Shown: positions 40,761 to 53,100 of the stretch, one piece after another
Layout: the number at the start of each line of letters is the position of its first letter
Position numbering within the stretch: position 1 is the stretch's first letter
NCBI GenBank assembly: GCA_958450365.1
Contig: CAUEEP010000389.1
Span: 150,001-214,000, forward strand
Length of the DNA stretch: 64,000 nt
Direction: 5' to 3'
From: Mesorhabditis belari
Taxonomy: Eukaryota > Nematoda > Chromadorea > Rhabditida > Rhabditidae
The notes under the pieces: model-generated
Seen by the model: only the letters and a program-made list of their open reading frames with translations
What the model was told of the DNA's origin: nothing
Database searches by the model: none
Translations under genes and position numbers: made by a program

Positions 40761-40857
40761 GGTTTAATTACCCAAGTTTGAGGTTAGCATTAACCCCAAG
40801 ACCTTGTAAAAGTGTCTTGATAAAATTTTGGAACGCATCCCCGTCAAGGGGATGCAC
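40761..40857 (+). ncRNA. SL1: SL1 spliced leader RNA
   Basis: Complete gene with T4 Sm site. Confidence 0.97.
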
Positions 40858-41634
40858 AAAGGGAATGCGAAAGTTGAGAGTGAAGTGGAAAGGCTTTCGT
40901 GCTGTTCGTTTCATTTTGTCATCAAGTCGGTTCGTTCGATTCATTTTTTAATCATTTACGGTAATCAATGAGTGGCGAAGAAGCGCAGGGGGTTTTCTTC
41001 CCCTTCAAACTACCGTATAGTAGCCATTAATAGCCATTATACCGTACCTACATTTTTATACCGTACGTACATTGTTACCCAAAAAAAATGAGCGTTTTTT
41101 CGGCGCGAGGGCCACTGATTCACTTTCAGTGAATCAGTGGGTGCGAAACTCTTCCACTATATGGTGGAAAAAATTTTGAAAAATAGGTCTTGTTGTAGTG
41201 GTGAAATTGAGTCGAAATTGATCAAAATTGAAATTCATCAAATGCGAAAACTCCAACAAGAATCATCGAAATACATTGATTACGAACTTTCAAACAATGC
41301 AGTGAATTTAAAGGATGTTCTTTAAAGGAAGTGCTGTTACTTTTCGTTTGAATAATTTATCAGAAGACGAAACACAGCGATTTGTAATTATGGGAAACAA
41401 GGGATGTGACGCTACAAAATTGACGTTGATGTTGCCTGATAGTCAAAATAAAAGCCAATCTCCGTACAACCATCAAATTACACATTCTTGCGGTATCGAA
41501 AGGGAATCACAACCATCAAATTGGTGAAATTGACGAAAAAACACTCAACCACGCGCGTTCTTTGTGCGCGTCGCGACTCGGCCTCTTTCTGGGATCCCTG
41601 CCCAATAGATACCGCTCCCTTTCTCTCGTTCTGT
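40858..41634 (+). other. SL1-U2 spacer
   Basis: Complete spacer. It carries a longer T run (CATTTTTTAATC) shared with 42405-43181 only. Confidence 0.7.
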
Positions 41635-41822
41635 ATCGCTTCTGGCCTCTGGCTAAGATCAATGTGTAGTATCTGTTCTTATCGGCTTAATCTCCGGTAC
41701 GAGTTCTATTGAACTCATCGAGATTAATCAATTTTTGGAACGGGTACGGTTTGTAGAAGCTTGCTTCTCGCCGTACAGCGTCGGCCCGCTATTGCACTTA
41801 CCGGCGGGATCGGCGCACACCC
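41635..41822 (+). ncRNA. U2: U2 snRNA, intact
   Basis: Uninterrupted 188-nt copy in a complete unit of 1547 bp. Confidence 0.95.
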
Positions 41823-41940
41823 CCAGTGATGGGGGAACAAAATAAAGAACGAAAAACAAAGCGCAAAGCGACAGTCTTCCTTTATTTTATCGAAACCTAC
41901 AAGCAAACCATCATCTTTACTCTACCGGCGAAAAGCAAAA

Positions 41941-42059
41941 AGCTTACGACACTCGGGATTCCCAAGCCGTCTCCGATCCAAGTACTAACCGAGCCCAACG
42001 TTGCTTAACTTGGCAGATCGGACGGGATGCCGTGTTTTCAACGTGGTATGGTCGTAAGC
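41941..42059 (-). rRNA. 5S: 5S rRNA
   Basis: Complete minus-strand copy. Confidence 0.97.
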
Positions 42060-42093
42060 GAGTGCTGGGCGGTGAAAGACGGTTGAAATAGTT

Positions 42094-42183
42094 GAAAGGA
42101 AAGAAAGGGAAAGAAAGGAAAGAAAGGAAAGAAAGGAAAGAAAGAAAGAAAGGAAAGAAAGAAAGAAAGAAAGAGAGAGAAAG
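42094..42183 (+). repeat. GGAAAGAAA microsatellite
   Basis: Has one extra G (AAAGGGAAAG) that marks this unit. Confidence 0.93.
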
Positions 42184-42307
42184 CTATCCTTTATCACCGA
42201 AGAGACGCGAGACGACGCGACTGTGTGCACCTTTTGTGTGTCTCGTAGGAAAAAGCGGCTGCTGGCCTACGACCTCTACACATAGCGCCACAGAGATCTC
42301 CCACTTC

Positions 42308-42404
42308 GGTTTAATTACCCAAGTTTGAGGTTAGCATTAACCCCAAGACCTTGTAAAAGTGTCTTGATAAAATTTTGGAACGCATCCCCGTCAAGGGGAT
42401 GCAC
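42308..42404 (+). ncRNA. SL1: SL1 spliced leader RNA
   Basis: Complete gene with T4 Sm site. Confidence 0.97.
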
Positions 42405-43181
42405 AAAGGGAATGCGAAAGTTGAGAGTGAAGTGGAAAGGCTTTCGTGCTGTTCGTTTCATTTTGTCATCAAGTCGGTTCGTTCGATTCATTTTTTAATC
42501 ATTTACGGTAATCAATGAGTGGCGAAGAAGCGCAGGGGGTTTTCTTCCCCTTCAAACTACCGTATAGTAGCCATTAATAGCCATTATACCGTACCTACAT
42601 TTTTATACCGTACGTACATTGTTACCCAAAAAAAATGAGCGTTTTTTCGGCGCGAGGGCCACTGATTCACTTTCAGTGAATCAGTGGGTGCGAAACTCTT
42701 CCACTATATGGTGGAAAAAATTTTGAAAAATAGGTCTTGTTGTAGTGGTGAAATTGAGTCGAAATTGATCAAAATTGAAATTCATCAAATGCGAAAACTC
42801 CAACAAGAATCATCGAAATACATTGATTACGAACTTTCAAACAATGCAGTGAATTTAAAGGATGTTCTTTAAAGGAAGTGCTGTTACTTTTCGTTTGAAT
42901 AATTTATCAGAAGACGAAACACAGCGATTTGTAATTATGGGAAACAAGGGATGTGACGCTACAAAATTGACGTTGATGTTGCCTGATAGTCAAAATAAAA
43001 GCCAATCTCCGTACAACCATCAAATTACACATTCTTGCGGTATCGAAAGGGAATCACAACCATCAAATTGGTGAAATTGACGAAAAAACACTCAACCACG
43101 CGCGTTCTTTGTGCGCGTCGCGACTCGGCCTCTTTCTGGGATCCCTGCCCAATAGATACCGCTCCCTTTCTCTCGTTCTGT
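42405..43181 (+). other. SL1-U2 spacer
   Basis: Complete spacer with the longer T run. Otherwise as the reference copy. Confidence 0.7.
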
Positions 43182-43369
43182 ATCGCTTCTGGCCTCTGGC
43201 TAAGATCAATGTGTAGTATCTGTTCTTATCGGCTTAATCTCCGGTACGAGTTCTATTGAACTCATCGAGATTAATCAATTTTTGGAACGGGTACGGTTTG
43301 TAGAAGCTTGCTTCTCGCCGTACAGCGTCGGCCCGCTATTGCACTTACCGGCGGGATCGGCGCACACCC
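43182..43369 (+). ncRNA. U2: U2 snRNA, intact
   Basis: Uninterrupted 188-nt copy with the one-G-shorter downstream inverted repeat. Confidence 0.95.
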
Positions 43370-43486
43370 CCAGTGATGGGGAACAAAATAAAGAACGAAA
43401 AACAAAGCGCAAAGCGACAGTCTTCCTTTATTTTATCGAAACCTACAAGCAAACCATCATCTTTACTCTACCGGCGAAAAGCAAAA

Positions 43487-43605
43487 AGCTTACGACACTC
43501 GGGATTCCCAAGCCGTCTCCGATCCAAGTACTAACCGAGCCCAACGTTGCTTAACTTGGCAGATCGGACGGGATGCCGTGTTTTCAACGTGGTATGGTCG
43601 TAAGC
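43487..43605 (-). rRNA. 5S: 5S rRNA
   Basis: Complete minus-strand copy. Confidence 0.97.
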
Positions 43606-43639
43606 GAGTGCTGGGCGGTGAAAGACGGTTGAAATAGTT

Positions 43640-43728
43640 GAAAGGAAAGAAAGGAAAGAAAGGAAAGAAAGGAAAGAAAGGAAAGAAAGAAAGAAAGGAA
43701 AGAAAGAAAGAAAGAAAGAGAGAGAAAG
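43640..43728 (+). repeat. GGAAAGAAA microsatellite
   Basis: Same pattern as 36320-36408. Confidence 0.93.
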
Positions 43729-43852
43729 CTATCCTTTATCACCGAAGAGACGCGAGACGACGCGACTGTGTGCACCTTTTGTGTGTCTCGTAGGAAAAAG
43801 CGGCTGCTGGCCTACGACCTCTACACATAGCGCCACAGAGATCTCCCACTTC

Positions 43853-43949
43853 GGTTTAATTACCCAAGTTTGAGGTTAGCATTAACCCCAAGACCTTGTA
43901 AAAGTGTCTTGATAAAATTTTGGAACGCATCCCCGTCAAGGGGATGCAC
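43853..43949 (+). ncRNA. SL1: SL1 spliced leader RNA
   Basis: Complete gene with T4 Sm site. Confidence 0.97.
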
Positions 43950-44726
43950 AAAGGGAATGCGAAAGTTGAGAGTGAAGTGGAAAGGCTTTCGTGCTGTTCG
44001 TTTCATTTTGTCATCAAGTCGGTTCGTTCGATTCATTTTTAATCATTTACGGTAATCAATGAGTGGCGAAGAAGCGCAGGGGGTTTTCTTCCCCTTCAAA
44101 CTACCGTATAGTAGCCATTAATAGCCATTATACCGTACCTACATTTTTATACCGTACGTACATTGTTACCCAAAAAAAATGAGCGTTTTTTCGGCGCGAG
44201 GGCCACTGATTCACTTTCAGTGAATCAGTGGGTGCGAAACTCTTCCACTATATGGTGGAAAAAATTTTGAAAAATAGGTCTTGTTGTAGTGGTGAAATTG
44301 AGTCGAAATTGATCAAAATTGAAATTCATCAAATGCGAAAACTCCAACAAGAATCATCGAAATACATTGATTACGAACTTTCAAACAATGCAGTGAATTT
44401 AAAGGATGTTCTTTAAAGGAAGTGCTGTTACTTTTCGTTTGAATAATTTATCAGAAGACGAAACACAGCGATTTGTAATTATGGGAAACAAGGGATGTGA
44501 CGCTACAAAATTGACGTTGATGTTGCCTGATAGTCAAAATAAAAGCCAATCTCCGTACAACCATCAAATTACACATTCTTGCGGTATCGAAAGGGAATCA
44601 CAACCATCAAATTGGTGAAATTGACGAAAAAAACACTCAACCACGCGCGTTCTTTGTGCGCGTCGCGACTCGGCCTCTTTCTGGGATCCCTGCCCAATAG
44701 ATACCGCTCCCTTTCTCTCGTTCTGT
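43950..44726 (+). other. SL1-U2 spacer
   Basis: Complete spacer with the same contents as 36630-37406. Confidence 0.7.
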
Positions 44727-44914
44727 ATCGCTTCTGGCCTCTGGCTAAGATCAATGTGTAGTATCTGTTCTTATCGGCTTAATCTCCGGTACGAGTTCTA
44801 TTGAACTCATCGAGATTAATCAATTTTTGGAACGGGTACGGTTTGTAGAAGCTTGCTTCTCGCCGTACAGCGTCGGCCCGCTATTGCACTTACCGGCGGG
44901 ATCGGCGCACACCC
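44727..44914 (+). ncRNA. U2: U2 snRNA, intact
   Basis: Fifth and last uninterrupted U2 copy in the window. The unit is cut 96 bp downstream at 45010. Confidence 0.95.
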
Positions 44915-45033
44915 CCAGTGATGGGGGAACAAAATAAAGAACGAAAAACAAAGCGCAAAGCGACAGTCTTCCTTTATTTTATCGAAACCTACAAGCAAAC
45001 CATCATCTTTCTTTCATCCATCATCTCAGCAAG

Positions 45034-45115
45034 CCATCGTCGACCGTCTCGTCAAAGCCCTCAAGCCGCCAGTCACAAGCCAAGTCCGACTCAACCAACA
45101 CGTGCCCAACTTCGA
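45034..45115 (+). mobile_element. family B1 internal fragment (82 bp)
   Basis: Follows the filler 45011-45033 and matches the start of the fragment at 39259. It ends at TTCGA and then switches to the 5' region of a B1 element. This shows that a second deletion or exchange occurred on a copy of the 39235 junction. Confidence 0.85.
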
Positions 45116-48100
45116 GTAAAAGAAAGACCCCCCAACCCGGGAAGGCAAAGCCCCCAAGCGGAAGAGTGTGGGAGCCCGGCTAAAAGAAGAAACACGGAAC
45201 CTGATTCCGAAAAAAGATCAAAGCCGCCCACCCCGCCAAAAGAAAATAGCCGAGCCGACCCCAGCGCAGCGCGTAGGACAACACAAGAAGAAGACAACTC
45301 CACGCCTCGCTCCAACTCGTCAAGAAGAAGAAGAACCCAGCCCACCAACGACTACAGCCCCGAAGATGAATCCGAAGTGCCGCCCTCTCGTCGTCCGCGA
45401 GCCACCCGAGCTCCCCCTGGGTCCGCGCAGCCGCCACCGGCGCCGCATGTGTTGCCGCCGCTCTCGCCGCCGCCGCCAGGAACAGGACAACCGGGAACGC
45501 TCACCAACGACGATGACGACACCGACGACAACAAATACCCACTGGACCTGCCACATCTCGACGCCACGTACCAATGTGCACTCTGCAACAAGAAGCCGTA
45601 TGTGATGCAAGGAGGACTCACTCGACACCTGCGCGACGTCCACGGAAAGCGGATCACCTTCCGCTGCCGTGGATGTCGTCGCCTCTTCCCGACCGCCAAG
45701 GAATGCCACCGCCATCAGAAGACGTGCGCCATGTCAGCAGCTCTCGTGCCAGTGCAGACAGCTCAGCCAGCGCAGGCGCCAATCGTGCCACCACGTGTGC
45801 AGGTGCCAATCGTGCCACCACGTGAGTCTGTGTCTGAGCCTGTCTTGCCCGTGCCGCCAACACCGATGCTGACGAACGCCTCTTCGCCGCTTCCTGGTCC
45901 TCCACATCCACACGCTTCTACGCCACCGCCACAACTGCACAGACGTACCCAACACCAAGCCGAATGGTGCCGCCGCATCGAAGCCGTCACCACCGAAGTC
46001 GAACTCGACGCCACACTCGCCGACCTGATCCGTGAAGTGAAGAAGAAGACCTGCCAAGCAGACGGTGAAAAAGCCCCCTCTCGACCACCTCCGCGTGCTC
46101 AAGGCCAACCCAACCGCCGAAAGCCGCCTCCGAGACAAACCTACAACCCGAAGGACGCCGCGAGGATACAGAAGCTCTATCGATCTTCTCGTCCACGCGC
46201 CTTCCGGGAAGTGGTCGACGCTGATTCACCGTTTTGCGCCATCGACAAAACAACTCTACATCAACACTTCACGCAAGTCTTCGGCCCATCACCTCCACTC
46301 GTAGGACCAATGCCAGCCCTGGTGCCGCCACAAGTCAAGCCAATCCCAGCCGACGAGGCCGACCCGTTCTCCACCGACTTCACCCCTGAAGAAGTGTGGA
46401 AACGCCTCGTCCGCTGCTCCAACACGGCTCCCGGCCCAGATGGCATTCGCTACGTGTCCTGGAAGAAGTTCGACATCGGTGCTCACATCCTCTCCACACT
46501 CTTCAACACGATCCACCGACTTCGATGTGTACCGACCACCTGGAACGAGTCCTCGACGATCCTGATTCACAAGAAGGGAGACAAGACGGACGTTGGCAAC
46601 TGGAGGCCCATCACCCTCTCCAACACGATTGCCAAGACCTACGCCTCGTGCCTCTCCGCCCGTCTTGGCTCCTGGGCAGCTCGCCACCAACGTGTCTCAT
46701 CGTCGCAGAAGGGCTTCATGGCGGTTGACGGATGCGCCGAGCACAACTTCACACTCCAGACGGTGATCAATGACGCCCGAAGGACTCGCCAAACCGTAGC
46801 CATCTCGTGGCTGGACCTCACCAATGCCTTCGGCTCCGTCCCACACGAGATGCTCTTCGAGTCACTGAAGTTTGCTGGCCTCCACGACAACTCCATCGAG
46901 ACGGTGAAGCGACTCTACTCCAACGCCTCCACCACGATCAGGAGCTCCGACGGACCAACCGATGCCATCCGAATCCAAGCCGGGGTGAAACAAGGGTGCC
47001 CACTCAGCCCCATTGTTTTCAACCTGGCTCTCGAACCGATGCTCCGTGCCCTACACGACCAACAGTGTGGGTACCAACTCAACGGACAACACATCGACGT
47101 ACTCGCGTACGCCGATGACATCGCCCTCGTCGCCAAAAGCTCGGTTCGCCTACACGACATGCTCGATATGGTCACCACCGTCGCCTCCTGGTCTGGACTC
47201 GCCTTCAACGCCAAGAAGTGTGCTTCACTCGTCATCGATGGTCGCCAACACGCCGCCCTTCCCGTTCCATTCAACATCCAAGCCAAGCCAATGGTCATGC
47301 TCAAAGAAGACGACACCTACGAACACCTCGGAGTGCCCACCGGTTACCACCGCGCCCCATCAGCCGAAGCTGCCCTGCAGAAGATGACAAACCACGTCGA
47401 GTCAATCGACAAATCTCTTCTTGCGCCGTGGCAGAAAGCTGATGCGGTCAACACGTTCGTACTCCCATGCCTCTCCTTCCATCTGAAGAACGGTGTCGTC
47501 CCAAAGGAGCCTCTGACCGAATTCGACAACAAGCTGAAGGCTCTCGGCAAGAAGTGGCTCAATCTCCCGTCACGTGGCAGTCCGGAAGTGGTCTACCTCT
47601 CCAACCAGATGGGTGGACTCGGCTTCCTTCAAATGAACCCGCTCGCTGATGTGTTCCAACTCGTCCACGCCCTCCGCCTGCTCTCCACGGCCAACATGCA
47701 GCCCATCGCCTATCCACAGCTCCGAGACGTGGTCAAGAAGAAGCTCCGTCGTGCCGCCTCCAACGAAGAACTTGCCGACTACCTCAATGGCCGACTCGAT
47801 GGAGACTTTGCCCGAGCTTCTTCCGACCTCTCTTCGATGTGGTCTCGTCTCCGAGTGGCTACCCGTAGCCTCCACAAGTTCATGGCTGTGCAATGGGTGT
47901 GGCTCGTCGACCAACTCACGCTCCAACTGAACGGCTCCAACATCCCACCACGAACCGTCGAAACGACTCTCCGAAGTGCCATCCGCGACTACCATCTCCG
48001 CCAACTTCTCGCAAAGCCGGATCAAGGGAAGGTCTACACCGTCACCACGCTCTCCACTTCTTCCAACCACTTCATGCGTGACGGCTCCTTCACCCGCTTC

Positions 48101-48721
48101 GCTGACTGGCGCTTCCTTCACCGTGCCCGACTCGACTGCGTGCCACTCAACGGGACTCGACGCTTCGGTCCAGGCGACAGACGGTGCCGACGATGTGCTC
48201 ATCCAAACGAAACTCTGCCCCATGTGCTGTGCCACTGCAACCCGCACATGGTTGCGATCACCCGCCGACACAATGCCATCGTCGACCGTCTCGTCAAAGC
48301 CCTCAAGCCGCCAGTCACAAGCCAAGTCCGACTCAACCAACACGTGCCCAACTTCGATGCGAAATTCCGGCCCGACATCTTGATCATCGACTCAACCTTC
48401 AAGACGGTGCAACTCATCGACGTCACGATGCCATTCGAGAACCGACCCGAAGCCTTCCTAGCTGCCCGCCAAGAAAAACAACGCAAGTACCAAACGATCG
48501 CCCAGCACTTCGAAGCTCTCGGCTACTCGGTGATCCTCGACGCTTTCGTGGTCGGCCCGCTCGGTGGATGGGATCTCGCCAACGACGAACTCCTCAAGAA
48601 GCTTGGTGTCTCCTTCCGCTACGCACGTCTCATGAAGAAGCTGATGGTGTCGGATGCCGTGAAATGGAGCCGGGACATCTACGTCGAACACATCACTGGA
48701 GCCCGCCAATACGACCCTTGA
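45116..48721 (+). pseudogene. family B1 protein, native start lost
   Basis: A continuous frame covering nearly the whole B1 protein: charged N-terminus (KERPPNPGRQSPQ onward), two zinc fingers (YQCALC..., FRCRGC...), RT with AWLDLTNAFGS-type motif A and YADD, CCHC knuckle, RPDIL/LIDVTMPFEN endonuclease motifs, and native stop at 48719-48721. The RT subtype matches 9144-12431. The frame stays open upstream through 45034 into unit sequence, so a fusion product is possible on paper. The true ATG (equivalent of 20459) is deleted. Confidence 0.86.
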
Positions 48722-49131
48722 GTTCTTAGTCTTCTCTTCTTTCTTGCTCTCATGTTGTCTTTCTCTTTTGTCTCCTCCTAGCCAAAATCATCCCTATCTT
48801 GCGATCAAATATCTGTGATAACTTTCATTCTGACTATCTAACTTTCATTCTGACTTTCATGTAGTCTTGTGTATTCCTATAGGTTCATAACATTTATTGC
48901 TTTGTGCTCTAATGTTCCATATTCTACTCAACATTTCTATCTGTGCATACCTCTTCTCATGGTTTCCTAATTCACTAGGCCCATCTACTATTCCTTATTC
49001 AACCCTTTCTGTGTTTGCATATACCCTATGTTTTCTTAAATGTGGGTTCATACATTTCCTGTATTTTAATCCGTTGTGATAGACCGGCTGGGGTTTTGTA
49101 CCATGCCCATCATGCACTGAAATAAACTTAA
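45116..49131 (+). mobile_element. family B1 retrotransposon, lacking first ~130 bp
   Basis: B1 sequence from GTAAAAGAAAGACC onward, without the 5' leader, start codon and 12-bp hairpin. The 3' UTR is 48722-49131. It is followed by target copy 49132-49151 with a change at the end (CTTAGT for CTTAAT). Confidence 0.9.
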
Positions 49132-49151
49132 TCTGTTCTTATCGGCTTAGT

Positions 49152-50073
49152 AGGCTTTTGGACTCGTAAATCTCGGAGATACTTCAGAGCAATCTGTCGG
49201 TCGAGTGGAAGACGAAAGCCCATAGTTTTGGACTCATCAGTCTCGGAGATACTTCAGAGAAATCTGTCGGTCGAGCGGAGGACGAAACTCATTGAGCTGT
49301 GCGGAGCAGGGAAAAACGTTGATTGGAACCACTGGCTTCTGGCCTCTGGCTAAGATCAATGTGGAGTATCTGTTCTTATCGGCTTAATTGGTGATTTTGT
49401 GAAAGCAGCATTGCTGGAACAAATCCCGATTGATGTCGGGCAAAGCAGAGAAAAACTTTGATTGGATCCAGGGCCACTCCTCACTCCACTCTTCATGGGC
49501 CCCTCTGCTGATGGTGAAGAATCTCGTCGTTCTCCTCTCGTCAAGAACTCTCTGTTGCCAAAGAAGGACGGTGATCCGATGCTGCCCCCTCCCAGGCTCT
49601 GATGGTGTGTGCCGATGCGCAATGCCTAAACCCTAGGCACCACCTGAAGATGTCTGGGAGCCCCGCCTCTCGACTCACGCCTCTCCAAGACTTCGCTGCT
49701 GCCAAGAAAGGATGTTGATTCGACGCTGCCGTCTGCCAAACTCTGATGGTGTGTGCCGCCGCTTTATGCCAACCCCAGGCACCACCTGAAGATGCCCGGA
49801 TGGTCCGCCTTTCGTCTCACACCCTGCCGGCCCCGACGGTGAAGAAATGTGCGACTCATCAAAGAAGAAGAAGAGATTCGGCCCCCTGCGATCTTGATGA
49901 TGGTGCCGCCGCTCAATGCCTAAACCCTAGGCGCCATCTGATAGTGAACATGCCCGACGACTCCCCTCACCTGCACGACGGTCCTGAAGAGCCTCTCCAC
50001 GTCCAAAGAAGCGATCATTCATCTTTTTCCTTTCGATTCTGATGTCTTATTCTTGCAACATTTTTTGTTTTTC
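49152..50073 (+). mobile_element. composite non-autonomous element, 3'-truncated
   Basis: Same N1 5' end + U2 fragment + N2 order as 24612-25707. It ends at about 50073 after TTTTTTGTTTTT, without the N2 3' terminus or a target copy. A short CGCTTTCGCTATCGCT stretch joins it to a U2 start. Stem-loop module at 49384-49433. Confidence 0.82.
49336..49388 (+). pseudogene. U2 snRNA 5' fragment inside composite element
   Basis: U2 nt 5-57 with the shared GTGGAGTA change. Internal target 49369-49388 is perfect. Confidence 0.87.
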
Positions 50074-50088
50074 GCTTTCGCTATCGCT

Positions 50089-50145
50089 ATCGCTTCTGGC
50101 CTCTGGCTAAGATCAATGTGTAGTATCTGTTCTTATCGGCTTAAT
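50089..50145 (+). pseudogene. U2: U2 snRNA gene, 5' part (interrupted)
   Basis: U2 nt 1-57 with the normal GTAGTA. The usual promoter region is not upstream; instead there are ATCGCT-like repeats at 50074-50088 and truncated N2. Its last 20 nt (50126-50145) precede the B2 element. Confidence 0.88.
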
Positions 50146-50188
50146 ACGTTGATTTGAGCAGAGAAAGAACGTTGATCGAAGCCTTTGG

Positions 50189-53100
50189 ATGAATTTTGGT
50201 TTTAGCGTGATCTCGGTCCCCCACGCAACTGTGGGGGACCGAACACCTGAGGATATTCGATCCAATGAAGAAAGAGTAAAAGAAAGACCCCCCAACCCGG
50301 GAAGGCAAAGCCCCCAAGCGGAAGAGTGTGGGAGACCGGCTAAAAGAAAAAGTACGGAACCTGATTCCGAAAAAAGACCAAAGCCGCCCACCCCGCCAAA
50401 AGAAATAGGCCGAGCCGACCCCAGCGCAGCGCGTAAGGGAAACCAAGAAGAAGAAGACAACACAACGCCTCGCTCCAACTCGCCAAGAAGAAGAAGAAGA
50501 AGAAGATCTCCACCCGCCGCCCAAGATGAAGAAGAAGAATCCGACGTGTCGCCCTCTCGTCGCCTCCGAGCCACCCGAGCTCCCCCTGGGTCCGCGCAGC
50601 CGCCACCGGCGCCGCATGTGTTGCCGCCGCTCTCGCCGCCGCCGCCAGGAACAGGACAACCGGGAACGCCCTCCGACGATCAGAACGACATCGACGATGA
50701 CCAATATCCACTCGACCTGCCCCATCTCGACACCACCTACCAATGCCGTCTCTGCGACAAGAAGCCGTATGTGATGCAAGGAGGACTCACCCGACACCTG
50801 CGCGACGTCCACCGAAAGCGGATCATCCTCCGCTGCCGGGGATGTCGTCGCCTCTTCACGACCGCCAAGGAATGCAATCGCCATCAGAAGAAGTGCGCAG
50901 TGCCAGTAGCCCCCGGGCCAGTACTGACAGCTCAGCCAGCGCAGGCGCCAATCGTGCTACCACGTGCGCAGGTGCCAATCGTGCCACCACGTGAGTCTGT
51001 GTCTGAGCCTGTCTTGTCCGTGCCGCCAACACCAATGCTGCCACCCGCCTCTTCGCCGCTTCCTAGTCCTCCTCAGCCACACGCTTCTCCGCCGCCTCCA
51101 CAATTCCATAGACGTGCCCAACATCAAGTAGAATGGTGTCGCCGCCTCGAAGCCATCGCCAACGAAGTCGACCTCAACGAAGCCCTCCAGGAACTCACCA
51201 TCGACGTCCAGAAGAAGAACGCCACTGAAGACAATCAACGGCCACCTCGTCCGCCTCGTGCCCAAACCACCCGACGAGCACCGCCGCCGCCAAGAAGAAC
51301 CACCTACAACGCAAAGGACGCCGCCCGGATCCAGAAACTGTACCGAACATCGCGCCCCCGTGCCTTCCGTGAAGTCGTCGAAGCCGGATCTCCGTTCTGC
51401 GACATCGCCAAAGCCGACCTCCACGCCCACTTCACAGCTACGTTCGCTCCATCACCACAACTCGGTCCAATGCCTCTCATCGTGCCACAGCCAACCCAAC
51501 CCGCTGCCGATGATGACCCGCTTGCCGCTCCATTCACCGCTGATGAAGTATGGAAACGACTCGTGCGATGCTCAAACACGGCCCCCGGTCCAGACGGTGT
51601 CCGCTACGCGATGTGGAAGAAGTACGACAATGGTGCTCATGTCCTCGCCGCCCTTCTCAACTGCGTCCAAAGACTCGAGTGTGTGCCCTCCTCATGGAAC
51701 GACTCGACAACCATCCTCATCCACAAGAAGGGCGACAAGAAGGACATCGGCAATTGGCGCCCCATCACGCTCTCCAACACCATGGCCAAGATCTACGCGT
51801 CCTGCCTCGCGGCTCGTCTCGGATCATGGTCCAACCACCACCAACGCGTCTCCTCGTCGCAGAAAGGGTTCATGGCTGTCGACGGCTGCTCGGAACACAA
51901 CTTCATCCTCCAAACGGCCCTCAAGGATGCAAGAAGAACTCGTCGCACGGTGGCTGTCGCCTGGCTCGACCTCTCCAATGCTTTCGGATCAGTGCCCCAC
52001 GAAATGCTCTTCACCGCCCTTCACCTCGCCGGACTTCACGACAATTCCATCCAGACGGTGCAGCGCCTTTACGCCAACGCCTCGACACGTGTCAGAAGCA
52101 CTGAAGGCCTCACCGATCCAATCCGAATCAAGTCCGGTGTGAAGCAAGGATGCCCACTGAGTCCGATCGTATTCAACCTCGCCCTCGAGCCGATGCTGCG
52201 TGCCCTCCAACAACTCCACCTCGGCTACCCGATGAATGGTCAACATGTCGACGTCCTGGCCTACGCTGATGACATTGCTCTCGTCGCCCAAGACACCACC
52301 AGCCTCTCGTCAATGCTCGACGTCGTTTCAACGGTCGCAGACTGGTCAGGACTTCACTTCAACGCCAAGAAATGCGCATCACTCGTGCTCGATGGTCGCC
52401 AACACACCGCCCTACCGACTCAACTCCACATCCAAGACAAGCCGATGGTCACGCTGAAAGAAGACGACACCTACGAACACCTCGGAGTGCCCACGGGATA
52501 CCACACTGCCCCATCCGCCGTACTTGCCCTGCAGAAGATGACTACCCACGTCGAAGCCATCGACAAATCTCTTCTCGCGCCGTGGCAAAAAGCGGATGCC
52601 GTCAACACATTCGTTCTCCCGTGCATCTCCTTCCACCTCAAGAACGGTGTCGTCCCGAAGCAGCGCCTGACCGAGTTCGACAACAAGCTGAAGGCTATCG
52701 GCAAGAAGTGGCTCAACCTCCCATCACGTGGCAGTCCGGAACTCGTCTACCTCCCCAACCAAATGGGGGGACTTGGCTTCCAACCGATGAGCACGCTCGC
52801 CGATGTCTTCCAAGTCGTTCACGCCCACCGCCTGCTCCACACCGCCGACATGCAACCAATCGCCTACGCCCAGCTTCGTGATGTGGCCAAGAAGAAACTC
52901 CGCCGTGCTGCAGACGATGGTGAGCTTGCCGACTACCTGAATGGCCGACTCGATGGAGACTTTGCCCAAGGATCTTCTGACATCCGCACGATGTGGTCAC
53001 GCCTTCGAGCCGCAACCAGCCGCCTTCACAAGTTCATGGACGTAAAATGGATGTGGAACGTCGACCAACTCGTGCTCCAACTCAATGGCTCTACCATCCC

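Noticed and set aside
37407..45010. CRISPR-like regular repeats
   Set aside because: The regularity is the 1.55-kb gene array and the 20-bp target copies; there are no short repeat-spacer blocks.
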